Positions 1 to 8,351 of a stretch of DNA of 52,796 bases are shown in pieces. Each line of letters begins with the position of its first letter. Position 1 is the first letter of the stretch. Both the position numbers and the translations under genes were made by a program. A model generated the notes under the pieces. It ran no database searches and was not told the origin of the DNA. It worked only from the letters and a program-made list of their open reading frames with translations. The stretch lies in NCBI GenBank assembly GCA_015522645.1, contig WALV01000027.1, forward strand, positions 1 to 52,796, in the 5' to 3' direction. This DNA is from Candidatus Tiamatella sp. GTDB taxonomy: Archaea; Thermoproteota; Thermoprotei_A; Sulfolobales; Acidilobaceae.

Positions 1-897
1 AAAGCTGCTTATATACCTTTCGATACAGCTGTTCCGAAAGTAGCTATGATAGATATAGACCACTGTATATTTTGTGGGCAATGCGAGCTAGCCTGCCCAG
101 TGGGGGCAATTAACTTCCTCCAGAAACCGATACTCCAGAAATTCAAGGTTGGAGCTGTAATCATAGCAACTGGCTACCAATTGTTCCCAATTACGAGGAA
201 GAAGGAATACATGTATGGGAAACTGGCCAATGTAATAACAGCTATGCAAATGGACAGGCTTCTATCACCTACAAGGCCTTATAATACTGTACTAAGACCG
301 AGTGACGGAAGGGAACCAATGAATATAGCTTTCGTTTTATGCAGTGGCAGCAGAGACAGAACCGTTGGTAACCCCCTCTGCTCACAGATATGCTGCATGT
401 ACTCCATAAAGCAAGCCCAGCTCCTAATGGGAGCACTCCCCTTAGCTGATATAACCGTTTACTACATGGATATTAGAGCCTTCGGTAAGGGTTTCGAGGA
501 GTTTTACCAGCAAGCAAAAGATATGGGTGTAATATTCGTCAAGGGAAGAGTAGCTAAGATAGAGCCTAGTGGAGACGGTAACATAGTTGTGTATTACGAA
601 GATATAGAAAACGGGGGCAGGCTGAGTAGGGCAGAGCATGATCTTGTCGTTCTATCAGTTGGGATACTACCGAACCCAGGCGTAGCCAATGTCTTCAAGA
701 ATGCTCGACTAGAGATAGACGAGTATGGCTACATCAAGCTTCCCGAGAACTATACCAGTACAGCTGAAACAAGCATACCAGGGGTATTCGCAGCTGGCTG
801 CGCAGTCGGACCAAAAGACATTCCTGACACAGTTGTTGAAGCCGCAGCGGCAGCATCACAAGCCGCTGCTTACCTCTCGGAGGTGAAGAAAAAGTGA
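1..897 (+). CDS. HdrA-like flavoprotein subunit, C-terminal part (5' end outside window)
   Basis: Heterodisulfide-reductase A family flavin/FeS subunit, probably moving electrons in a soluble-to-membrane complex. The frame is open back to base 1, so the ATG at 46 is internal and the gene begins outside the window. Visible parts in order: the HdrA-type segment with IPF..AVP just before a ferredoxin motif C-x2-C-x2-C-x3-CP (CIFCGQCELACP), a flavin-domain segment VIIATGY, the HdrA cysteine cluster CSGSRDR...CSQICC, and a C-terminal FAD-binding GVFAAGCAVGPKDIPDT. The stop overlaps the next gene's GTG by 4 bases (GTGA), so the two are translationally coupled. Together with the next three genes this resembles a QmoABC-like set, but I cannot tell QmoA from a general HdrA on this fragment. 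Confidence 0.9.
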   Translation, partial: KAAYIPFDTAVPKVAMIDIDHCIFCGQCELACPVGAINFLQKPILQKFKVGAVIIATGYQLFPITRKKEYMYGKLANVITAMQMDRLLSPTRPYNTVLRPSDGREPMNIAFVLCSGSRDRTVGNPLCSQICCMYSIKQAQLLMGALPLADITVYYMDIRAFGKGFEEFYQQAKDMGVIFVKGRVAKIEPSGDGNIVVYYEDIENGGRLSRAEHDLVVLSVGILPNPGVANVFKNARLEIDEYGYIKLPENYTSTAETSIPGVFAAGCAVGPKDIPDTVVEAAAAASQAAAYLSEVKKK

Positions 898-2852
898 GCG
901 GCGATGGGAAAGATATCCGCATAGGAGTTTATGTTTGCTGGTGCGGTGGAAACATATCAGACGTAGTCGATGTAGAGAAGGTTGTTAACGTTATAAAGAA
1001 CGAGGAAGGGGTCATTGTAGCTAGGCATTTCATGTTCATGTGCTCTGAAGCAGGTCAGAAAATGATTGAGAACGATATCAAGACGCATAATCTAAATGCA
1101 GTGGTAGTGGCTTCCTGCTCGCCGAAACTACACGAATTAACATTTAGAAACACTGTTCTTAGAGCAGGGATAAACCCTTACATGTACTATCATGCTAATA
1201 TTAGAGAACAGGTAAGCTGGGCACATAGTGATAGCAAAGAAGAAGCAACTAAGAAAGCTATAAGACACATACGTATGGCAATAGCATATCTACGTCATGC
1301 AGAGCCTCTCGAAAAGATCAAAGTAGAAGCCACACCCGCCGTACTCATTATTGGAGGAGGAGTTACAGGTCTCCGTGCAGCAATTGATTTAGCCAGGGCC
1401 GGAGTGAATGTATATCTTGTGGAGAAGGAACCGTTTCTAGGAGGTCATGTTGCAAGGCTTGGAGAAACATATCCTTCAGGCCGTCCTGGCTGGGAACTCG
1501 TATCGCGTTTGATAGACGAGTTATTGAAGCATGATAACGTAGCCATATATACGAAGGCAACTGTTGAAAGAGTTGAGGGGTATATTGGGAATTTTGATGT
1601 AACAATTAAAGTTTCACCTAGATATTTCGTCAAGAACTGTGAAAGAATAGAAGAAGCAATATCTAGATGCAATAAGAGAGTCCCGGATGAATGGAGTTAC
1701 GGTGTTAAAACAAGGACACCTATACTATTGCCCCCCTATCCTGGGGCATATCCAAGGATACCGGCTCTGGATATGAAGGCATGTGGCGGAGATAAGTGTA
1801 TGGAATGCTTGGAGCCTTGTAAAGATGCAGTCGACCTAGCTATGCAGGAACAGGTTATAAAGCTTAAGGTTGGTGCAGTGATAACTGCTACGGGGTTTAA
1901 CCCGTACGAGCCTAGTGAAGGGGAGTTCGGTTATAAGCAGTATCCATATGTCATAACCCTTCCACAGTTTAATAGTATCCTAAAAGAATCGGGTAACGGG
2001 AAACTTGTAGTAAATGGTAAGGAAGTAAAGAGCCTAGCATTTATCTATTGCGTGGGCAGTCGACAGAGGGAAGGTAGAACTTACTGCTCGAGATACTGTT
2101 GTAACGCTACAATATATGCTGCGTTACTTGTAGCTAAGAAGTTCCCTGGAGTGAAGCAATACCATTTCTACCGGGATATAAGGACCTATGGAAAGAATGA
2201 GCTGATGTACGAGCAGGCATCAAGGAGTGGGGCTGTATTCATAAAGTACCCGGAGGAAGAACCGCCTAAAGTAACAGCTGAAAATGGGAGTCTTCTAGTT
2301 AGATCGAGAGATCTTCTCACTGAAGGCCTTACTATCGATGTATCTGTAGATCTCGTTGTCCTAGTTACAGGCATGGTTCCGAGGAACAATAAGGATCTCA
2401 ACGAGTTATTGAAACTCCCATTAGGAAAAGATGGATTCTACCAAGAAGTACACCCTAAGCTAAGGCCTGTAGAGACCACGCTATCAGGGTTCCTAATAGC
2501 CGGTACAGCCCAGGGACCTAAGGACACATTGGAGTCCCTCTCATCCGGGTCAGCAGCAGCTGCTAAAGCAGGAGGCATAGTGTTGAAGAGAATAATAGAG
2601 CTCGAGCCTTTCAGAGCGTTTGTAGATCCCGACAAATGTGAACTTACCAGGCAGTGTGTAGCAGAGTGCCCTTACATGGCTATCAGTGTGAAGAACTATG
2701 AGGGTAAAGGTGAGAAGGCCTGGGTGAATCCTGCGATCTGTAAGGGCTGTGGAGCATGCGTGGCTGTATGTCCGAATAATGCGATACAGATCAAGGGCTT
2801 GACGAATGATCAGGTGGTTGATATGATAAAGGCAGCCGCAAGGGAGGTGTAA
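894..2852 (+). CDS. HdrA-like FAD/4Fe-4S subunit
   Basis: A 652-residue HdrA-type protein. The N-terminal HdrA domain (VCWCGGNISD, then CSPKLHE) is followed by an FAD-binding GGGVTG motif near residue 153, an inserted cluster motif C..DKCMECLEPC near residue 300, the HdrA motif CVGSRQR...YCSRYCC near 390, and a C-terminal two-cluster ferredoxin domain. In that domain the second cluster is canonical (C616, C619, C622, C626-P). The first reads C582-x2-T585-x2-C588-x3-C592-P, with Thr in place of one cysteine ligand, so it may hold a 3Fe-4S cluster or an unusual fourth ligand. The GTG start overlaps the preceding stop. It lacks the MvhD-like C-terminus expected of a classical QmoB, so 'HdrA-like' is the safest name. 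Confidence 0.92.
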   Translation: MSGDGKDIRIGVYVCWCGGNISDVVDVEKVVNVIKNEEGVIVARHFMFMCSEAGQKMIENDIKTHNLNAVVVASCSPKLHELTFRNTVLRAGINPYMYYHANIREQVSWAHSDSKEEATKKAIRHIRMAIAYLRHAEPLEKIKVEATPAVLIIGGGVTGLRAAIDLARAGVNVYLVEKEPFLGGHVARLGETYPSGRPGWELVSRLIDELLKHDNVAIYTKATVERVEGYIGNFDVTIKVSPRYFVKNCERIEEAISRCNKRVPDEWSYGVKTRTPILLPPYPGAYPRIPALDMKACGGDKCMECLEPCKDAVDLAMQEQVIKLKVGAVITATGFNPYEPSEGEFGYKQYPYVITLPQFNSILKESGNGKLVVNGKEVKSLAFIYCVGSRQREGRTYCSRYCCNATIYAALLVAKKFPGVKQYHFYRDIRTYGKNELMYEQASRSGAVFIKYPEEEPPKVTAENGSLLVRSRDLLTEGLTIDVSVDLVVLVTGMVPRNNKDLNELLKLPLGKDGFYQEVHPKLRPVETTLSGFLIAGTAQGPKDTLESLSSGSAAAAKAGGIVLKRIIELEPFRAFVDPDKCELTRQCVAECPYMAISVKNYEGKGEKAWVNPAICKGCGACVAVCPNNAIQIKGLTNDQVVDMIKAAAREV

Positions 2853-2856
2853 TGTT

Positions 2857-3144
2857 ATGTCAAAGAGGAAGAAATTCACGGTTCATATTCTGAGGGATAA
2901 ACTGGGCCTTAAGCCCTCTCAGGAGTTATTGGATCACTTGAAAGAGCAGAAGAGGGTGGAGGGATTGATAAGGAAGGCGATATTAAAGGATCCCAAAACT
3001 GTCCCTGAAATAGCTGAGGAAACAGGGTTAGATGAAACACTGGTCTTCTGGTACCTTATGACCTTCTTCCGCCACGGACTAATTGAGGAGACTGGAAAGA
3101 CGGATGAAGGGTACTTCAAATATGTTTGGAAGGAGAGGAGGTGA
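2857..3144 (+). CDS. Small winged-helix protein inside the Hdr/Qmo-like operon
   Basis: A 95-residue protein whose middle (DPKTVPEIAEETGLDETLVFWYLMTFF) reads as a helix-turn-helix followed by a short wing ending in YFKYVWK. It starts at ATG 2857 with a strong GGGAGGTG site at 2842-2849, 5 bases after the upstream stop, and the next gene starts 4 bases after its own stop, so it is a cotranscribed operon member. It may be an autoregulator of the operon or a subunit-like adaptor; nothing in the sequence decides. The fold call is by pattern only. Confidence 0.75.
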   Translation: MSKRKKFTVHILRDKLGLKPSQELLDHLKEQKRVEGLIRKAILKDPKTVPEIAEETGLDETLVFWYLMTFFRHGLIEETGKTDEGYFKYVWKERR

Positions 3145-3147
3145 ACA

Positions 3148-4245
3148 ATGATGGCTCGGGCTAATCCCGTTCTCTTGAATGATATCCTCAAACTCGGGGC
3201 GTTTGATGTAACAGCCTGCTTCAGTTGTGGAGTATGTACAGCTACTTGTCCATTAGTAGAGGAGGGAGGGGAATTCCCACGTAGGCTAATAAGATATGCG
3301 ATGCTGGGCTTGGAAGATAAACTTCTAGGAGCACCTGAACTATGGGCATGTTATTACTGTGGTGAATGCACGAGGAGCTGTCCAAGGCAAGCTGATCCAG
3401 GAGGCTTTATGATGGCTGCTCGACGCTTTGCTATAACAAAGTATTCCATTGGGAAGATAGGGAAAGTATTCTACGATAAGATTTATGGAAGCATCGCACT
3501 GGCAATACTCTCTCTAATAATGGCTCTTGGAATATGGTGGCTCCACAATCCCATTCCAGGAGGCAATGTTGACCTGTTCAAATTCCTAGACGAGGGCTAT
3601 ATTCACGAGGGAGGCCTGGTTCTAGGAGTTTATGTTGGAATAGTTGCACTCGCGAACGTTATAATCATGCTCAGATACCTATTCAAGTCTAGTAACATAC
3701 CTAAGGCGAGTATAGGTGATTGGATTAAAGGCTTCATAGATACACTGTTCGCAGAGGTATTGTGGCAGGGAAGATACAATAAATGTGACAGCAAAGGGAG
3801 GTTCATAAGTCATATGGGGATATTCTGGGGGTTCGTGTTGCTAATGATAGCGACTACAATAGACTATGTAACGGGAGCTAGACAATTATCAGCAATGGTG
3901 TTGGGTGCCATAGGTGGAGTATTAATTACAGTGGGTGGCGGATACTTCATATGGATACGTCTAGCAAAGAGAGATGAGTACAGTACATACAGCGATTTCG
4001 TTGACTGGATGTTCATCTGGCTAGTATTCCTAGCAGGTATAACGGGATTCCTAATTGACTTGTTCACCTATTATAACCTACAACTGACCACATACACGAC
4101 TTTCGCAATACACCTAATAGTTGTATTCGACCTCATAGTGACAGCACCCTTTACCAAATTTGCACACGCTGGATACAGGCCGCTCGCAGTATGGATCTAC
4201 AAGGTTGCCAGGAAACCCCAAGCAGAGACAACTACGGCGGTCTAA
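3148..4245 (+). CDS. HdrC-like FeS protein fused to a membrane anchor (QmoC-like)
   Basis: A 365-residue fusion. Residues 1-100 carry two HdrC-type cluster motifs, C24-x2-C27-x2-C30-x3-C34-P and C68-x2-C71-x2-C74-x3-C78-P, with the typical RRLIRYAMLG segment between them. From about residue 108 several hydrophobic segments form a DsrM/HdrE-like integral membrane domain. This architecture is that of QmoC, the quinone-interacting subunit, so the complex probably exchanges electrons between a membrane quinone and the HdrA-like flavoproteins encoded just upstream. The start is ATG 3148 (ATG 3151 possible), with GGAGGTGA at 3137-3144 overlapping the previous stop. No Dsr or Apr gene is visible in the window, so the soluble redox partner is unknown. 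Confidence 0.88.
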   Translation: MMARANPVLLNDILKLGAFDVTACFSCGVCTATCPLVEEGGEFPRRLIRYAMLGLEDKLLGAPELWACYYCGECTRSCPRQADPGGFMMAARRFAITKYSIGKIGKVFYDKIYGSIALAILSLIMALGIWWLHNPIPGGNVDLFKFLDEGYIHEGGLVLGVYVGIVALANVIIMLRYLFKSSNIPKASIGDWIKGFIDTLFAEVLWQGRYNKCDSKGRFISHMGIFWGFVLLMIATTIDYVTGARQLSAMVLGAIGGVLITVGGGYFIWIRLAKRDEYSTYSDFVDWMFIWLVFLAGITGFLIDLFTYYNLQLTTYTTFAIHLIVVFDLIVTAPFTKFAHAGYRPLAVWIYKVARKPQAETTTAV

Positions 4246-4292
4246 TTCAAACTATGTTTTTACATAATCCTAATCCAGTTTTACTGTAATCG

Positions 4293-4484
4293 ATGTCAAA
4301 TTTGGTGATGGAAATGAATGTTGAAAGGGAATATACTCTACTCCCGAGCTGTAGCAAATACGCTCCAAATCTCATTACGATAGCTGCATGCGATGGAGCC
4401 TCGAGCGTAGGCCAATTAGGTAACGAAGTTGCTAAAATCCTAGCACAGATTGCTTTGCAGTCCCCGTTAAACCTACGAAGGTAA
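4293..4484 (+). pseudogene. Truncated DGC-type zinc-binding protein (N-terminal remnant)
   Basis: The 63-codon frame contains CDGASSVGQLGNEVAKIL, which matches the start of archaeal DGC-domain putative zinc-binding proteins (usually over 100 residues). After LAQIALQSP the frame ends abruptly at a TAA, while the reading sense passes into another frame that encodes an unrelated-looking C-terminal tail (next entry). The simplest reading is a deletion that fused the start of one gene to the end of another. It lies just after the QmoC-like gene. Family identity is from the motif only. Confidence 0.5.
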
Positions 4485-4615
4485 AGCGTTACCTGGAAGA
4501 CTTCTTCGTAGCAAGTTACTGGTCCACCCTCAAATACCCAGAGAGATGGGAGTCGATATTCGAGGCTTATTTCACCGCTACAGCACCCGAAATACTGAAA
4601 GAAGGAGGATGGTAG
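4436..4615 (+). pseudogene. C-terminal tail of a lost protein, possibly an SQR-type flavoprotein
   Basis: A 59-codon frame without a start codon, open only back to a TAA, encodes a well-behaved protein tail (FAVPVKPTKVKRYLEDFF, then YWSTLKYPERWESIFEAY) ending at TAG 4613-4615. It overlaps the broken DGC frame by 49 bases in a different frame. Its position directly before a DUF1641 gene suggests the missing gene was a sulfide:quinone-oxidoreductase-like NAD/FAD oxidoreductase, because DUF1641 genes often follow those. That assignment is an inference from context; I do not recognise the tail by itself. Confidence 0.4.
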
Positions 4616-4621
4616 AATTGA

Positions 4622-4951
4622 GTGAACAAAAACATACAGGACACTATGTTAATGGAAGAAGAGCTCCTCGATAAAATCAACCAAATACTCAGTAATATAA
4701 CAGAATCCGGGTTACTCAATATGCTTGCAGCAGCAAGCGATCCAGAAGCAATAAGGAGACTAATACAAATACTAGTCAACCCCAGTACAATGAAGCTATT
4801 TGATAACATAGACGTACTCCTAAACCAATCAGGAGACATAAGCAAAACACTCTCAGAGCCTGTGGAACCTATATCTCTATTCGCATTCTTGATGAGACTA
4901 AGAGACAAAGATGTAAGCAGAGGACTAGCGAGATTACTGGCAATACTATAG
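4622..4951 (+). CDS. DUF1641 family protein
   Basis: A 109-residue protein with the DUF1641 pattern: an amphipathic helical body (LLDKINQILSNITESGLLNML) and a C-terminal segment SLFAFLMRLRDKDVSRGLARLL. Such proteins accompany SQR-type flavoproteins or formate dehydrogenases; their own role is not settled. The start is uncertain: GTG 4622 is 12 bases after the strong site AAGGAGGA (4602-4609), while TTG 4618, ideally spaced, opens a frame (LSEQKHTG...) that stops after 18 codons. This may reflect a one-base frameshift near the 5' end. ATG 4646 is a further option. Confidence 0.7.
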   Translation: MNKNIQDTMLMEEELLDKINQILSNITESGLLNMLAAASDPEAIRRLIQILVNPSTMKLFDNIDVLLNQSGDISKTLSEPVEPISLFAFLMRLRDKDVSRGLARLLAIL

Positions 4952-5054
4952 ATTTTAGGAAAGGAATAGACTTTTTTCGAACTATTTCACTAGAATAACA
5001 GGAATCGACAGATTAATGTATATTGTATGCATTGGGTTGTATTTGACCTATTTA

Positions 5055-5062
5055 TTTTTTTT
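5055..5062 (+). terminator. T-run terminator after the Hdr/DUF1641 region
   Basis: Eight consecutive T residues lie in an AT-rich 225-base spacer, with a weaker six-T run at 4972-4977 just after the DUF1641 stop. Crenarchaeal transcription ends at such T tracts without a needed hairpin. I see nothing else in the spacer 4952-5176. Confidence 0.45.
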
Positions 5063-5176
5063 AAACTTAAATGTGCTGTTTTAGAAAATAAGTTGTATAC
5101 CTTGTAAAATTAATGGTTATCATGCTCAACAGCCTGTTAAAATCAGATTCTTCAATGCCATTAGGGGTGTAATGAG

Positions 5177-5629
5177 ATGGTTGTCGGGTTTGGTTATAAT
5201 AAAAGAATAATAATGATAATATTGCCTGTAATAATATTTGGGATTGTTATCTTGTCGCCATTGATTAACACGGCTTTTGGCGCAAGTAATACATGTACTG
5301 ACGGTGATAGTGACACCCTTTTCAACAATGTAGATGTTATAGCATCAATAGCTGGTACAACACCGTCTAATTCAGTGGGGAAAGCATCGGCTACCGGCAA
5401 GGGTGGGATAGGTTGCACAGATCCTTTTGAAGCGGATTTCTCTTGGTATTTTACGTCTCAATACGGTCAGAGCTATAGTGGTTCAATTCCCCTACCATAT
5501 GGTGAGAGCTACCCGGCCACGGCAAGCTGGAGTTCCGGTGAGACAGGAAGCTGGGTAGCTAGTAGCGGGTCGATATGTGCTGCTCATGCTTCAGCAATAG
5601 CTTACCTATACGGTGCCTGTGGTAGCTAA
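5177..5629 (+). CDS. Small secreted Cys/Ser/Gly-rich protein of unknown function
   Basis: A 150-residue protein with a clear signal peptide or anchor: KR at residues 9-10, a long hydrophobic run (IIMIILPVIIFGIVILSPL), then a likely cleavage region TAFGAS. The mature part is rich in Ser, Gly, Ala, Tyr and Thr and has four cysteines (after SNT, GIG, GSI and YGA), which could form two disulfides. It starts at ATG 5177 with GGGGTG at 5164-5169. It is the first gene of a tight set with a giant ABC permease and its ATPase, so it may be the exported cargo, a receptor partner or an antimicrobial-type product. No family recognised. Confidence 0.75.
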   Translation: MVVGFGYNKRIIMIILPVIIFGIVILSPLINTAFGASNTCTDGDSDTLFNNVDVIASIAGTTPSNSVGKASATGKGGIGCTDPFEADFSWYFTSQYGQSYSGSIPLPYGESYPATASWSSGETGSWVASSGSICAAHASAIAYLYGACGS

Positions 5630-5660
5630 GAATAATTAATGGGGCAATGGGTGGGCTATA

Positions 5661-8351
5661 TTGGAAAGTAGGATAACTATCCTCATTATTTTTTCCTTTC
5701 TATTCTTCCTAGCATTCTCAACGATACATTCAGTTACATATTCCTTACCCTCCGAAACTGGATTACAAACAGTTAAACTCCATTATTCCTTTGAGGCTTC
5801 TAACAAATCATTCACAGGCTACAATAATTTGGGAGGAAAGATTTCTGGCTCGGTAATCAAACTTAGGTTAAATACTCTTTCCTATGTAGGTGAAAGCGTA
5901 TCAAGGAGTCTTGGACTCAGAAAATATAATCCATCTTTTGTTATAGAATTGGGATCTACTTGTAATTTATATGCTGAAAACATAACAGCTACGGTTGAAA
6001 TAAGTGGTAAAGACCTATATGAAGAAGTTGAAATAAGAGGAGGCCTGCTTTCATGTTTCTACAATTCTAGTTCCAAGGATGCAAAAGTTGAGCATACTAT
6101 ATCACTCATTCTCAGCAGACTCGGGCAGGTGGAAAAGAATCCTGTAAAACTAGCTATTAGCTTGCCCGATGGAACTAATATATCAGTCCTAGCTACCTAT
6201 TTCAACAACGCTTCCATAAAAGCCAAAGGTATCTTTGATAAAACTCACTGGGCTATAACTGATACAGCAGGGCACTATTTACGCGATAACATTTATATTC
6301 TCCCGCCAAGCCTGAATGGTACATTATTCATCTATGCATACAGCAAGCCTATGGATAGTGCGGTTCATGAATATTTTCTTATAAAATATGGGGTAGATTT
6401 AGCTGGATACGTTGGTTTATACGGAATAAATCTATCATCCACTACTCCGTTTAATTATACAGTAAGAGGTCTTGGGATCATCCCATCTTATGATACTGTT
6501 TATGCACCAAGCATTATACTCGGGTCAACAGAGGAGTTCAAAACTTATACGGTGGATGACGCGCATAAAATAGCGAGGATGGTTTCTTCTAACTCTTCTA
6601 ACCCTAGTTGGGGTAGAGCTTTCGATGTATACGTTGAGGATAATAGGGTTAGGATTGTATCAAAGAGTTTCGAGGAACTGGAATCGTATCTCGACTCATA
6701 TGCTAGAAGTTGGAATGTCTCCCTTTGTAATCAAACAGTGAACAATCAATCATTGCCAGGTGGCTTGACGGTGAAAACAGCGATACTCTATTCACCTTGC
6801 GTGGATGCTGATGGTTTAAGGTTCATTTATGTTCAAAGTGCGCTTGACACTGTATACATTTATAGCAGATCTAGTGGCCTATTGCTTGAAGCCATTTACC
6901 CGGAATCAGTTAAACCCCCAGGGATCGGTATTGGGAGCGTTGCTGGTAATGCTTGGAGGGAATTGAATGAAGGCATTGGGAATGGGTATACTTACATTAT
7001 GACCCTCAACGGTGATCCTGTATCGGCTAAGTTAACAAGCGTCGAAGGCTTGAATGCAACTAAATACTTTGTTATTAGGGCAAATGGTGAGAGGAGCTGG
7101 ATGAAGGATACTACGCTCGCAGCAATAATAGGCCTCCTTGCCGCTACCCCGATTTTCATAACTCGCAAGCCGCTCGTAGCGATTGGATTGTTTTTGGTAA
7201 TTCTGGGTATATGGGGTTTGGCGTTCCCCTATTCTGTGGTTACACGGGGTGAAGTAAATGCCAATTCGGTTAGTTATGGTAATTTAATTAATTCAAGTCT
7301 ATATGTTTACGCTGACAGTAAGGATTCTATGACTTTCTATGTAACAGGTAGTTGTCCGTATGATGTAAATGTCAGTGTTACCGGGGGGTATAATAGGTGG
7401 AAAACTTATGGTTCGTCCTATGGTAGATCTTCCGGTGGGATAGGTTTTGGTGACCCTATGATTTACCATATTGTTGCTAGTGCGAAAGGATCTGGGAACT
7501 GTAGTAAAATGCTGTTACTTGTATCAGGCAAGGGTTCTCCTGAGCCTGGTGACATCAGGGAGGTTAGGATGGCTTCCCTTCCCATACTACTTGCTGGTGT
7601 AGTATTGTTGGTTGGAGGGTTGTTTCTCCGTGTAATTAGAGGTGGTCTGTGGACGTGGAATTTGGAGGCTAGTTTTCTTTACGTTGCTTCTATTGTTGTG
7701 GTTGAACTGGTTTTATTTATCTACCTTAGGAATCCTAGTCCCTGTAAGATAGGTGGATTCTGTTCTGGCAGTAGCTCCGTAGATTTAGTTCTTGAGGCTT
7801 CATTGATTCCTATGCAGGCATATATGTTGATTGCAATTTACGCTACGATAGTTGCTGGTATATTATATGGCCATCACTTGGAGTCAGGTCTTGACAGGAG
7901 GTTAATTTTGCTTGGCATTGGGAGGATTCGTATACAATTGTATAAGCTTGGTGCACTGGTGGTGCTTGTAGCGTTACCTTATACTTCTGCTAGGCTTTTC
8001 CTTGAGATACTTGTCGATTCGAATGTCGCGTATACTAATTTACCTTACCTCTTTACTGGATCTCTGCTGGCGGGTACTGTTATTGCATTGGTGTATGGTG
8101 GTTTATCTGGGTTGTTGTCGATGGCTCTGGGTAGGTTGTCTTATACTCTTCTCATTGTAATACCGCTAGTGGCTACTGTTTTCTCTATTGCCGGTTTCTA
8201 TATAATGGCTAGTATGGAGGCTATTAACAGAATAGTTGCAGGATTATATTTGCCCTCTTATTTGCACATGTATGTAATTTACCAGGTCTTACTCGCTATC
8301 GTTGAAGCATTTCTCCTAGTTATATGGGGTGCCGTGAGGCGGGAGCTTTGA
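5661..8351 (+). CDS. Giant ABC-type permease with a large extracellular domain
   Basis: An 896-residue membrane protein. An N-terminal hydrophobic segment (residues 4-25) is followed by about 450 residues of polar, beta-like sequence with many N-x-S/T sequons, so this part is most likely outside the cell. Hydrophobic segments resume near residues 485-530, a second exterior stretch spans about 530-640, and several membrane segments follow to the C-terminus, where LLAIVEAFLLVIWGAV is last. The TTG start has GGGTGG just upstream. Its end overlaps the ATPase start, so it is the permease of that ABC system. The organisation recalls ABC-2 permeases but the N-terminal ectodomain is unusually large. 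Substrate unknown. Confidence 0.8.
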   Translation: MESRITILIIFSFLFFLAFSTIHSVTYSLPSETGLQTVKLHYSFEASNKSFTGYNNLGGKISGSVIKLRLNTLSYVGESVSRSLGLRKYNPSFVIELGSTCNLYAENITATVEISGKDLYEEVEIRGGLLSCFYNSSSKDAKVEHTISLILSRLGQVEKNPVKLAISLPDGTNISVLATYFNNASIKAKGIFDKTHWAITDTAGHYLRDNIYILPPSLNGTLFIYAYSKPMDSAVHEYFLIKYGVDLAGYVGLYGINLSSTTPFNYTVRGLGIIPSYDTVYAPSIILGSTEEFKTYTVDDAHKIARMVSSNSSNPSWGRAFDVYVEDNRVRIVSKSFEELESYLDSYARSWNVSLCNQTVNNQSLPGGLTVKTAILYSPCVDADGLRFIYVQSALDTVYIYSRSSGLLLEAIYPESVKPPGIGIGSVAGNAWRELNEGIGNGYTYIMTLNGDPVSAKLTSVEGLNATKYFVIRANGERSWMKDTTLAAIIGLLAATPIFITRKPLVAIGLFLVILGIWGLAFPYSVVTRGEVNANSVSYGNLINSSLYVYADSKDSMTFYVTGSCPYDVNVSVTGGYNRWKTYGSSYGRSSGGIGFGDPMIYHIVASAKGSGNCSKMLLLVSGKGSPEPGDIREVRMASLPILLAGVVLLVGGLFLRVIRGGLWTWNLEASFLYVASIVVVELVLFIYLRNPSPCKIGGFCSGSSSVDLVLEASLIPMQAYMLIAIYATIVAGILYGHHLESGLDRRLILLGIGRIRIQLYKLGALVVLVALPYTSARLFLEILVDSNVAYTNLPYLFTGSLLAGTVIALVYGGLSGLLSMALGRLSYTLLIVIPLVATVFSIAGFYIMASMEAINRIVAGLYLPSYLHMYVIYQVLLAIVEAFLLVIWGAVRREL

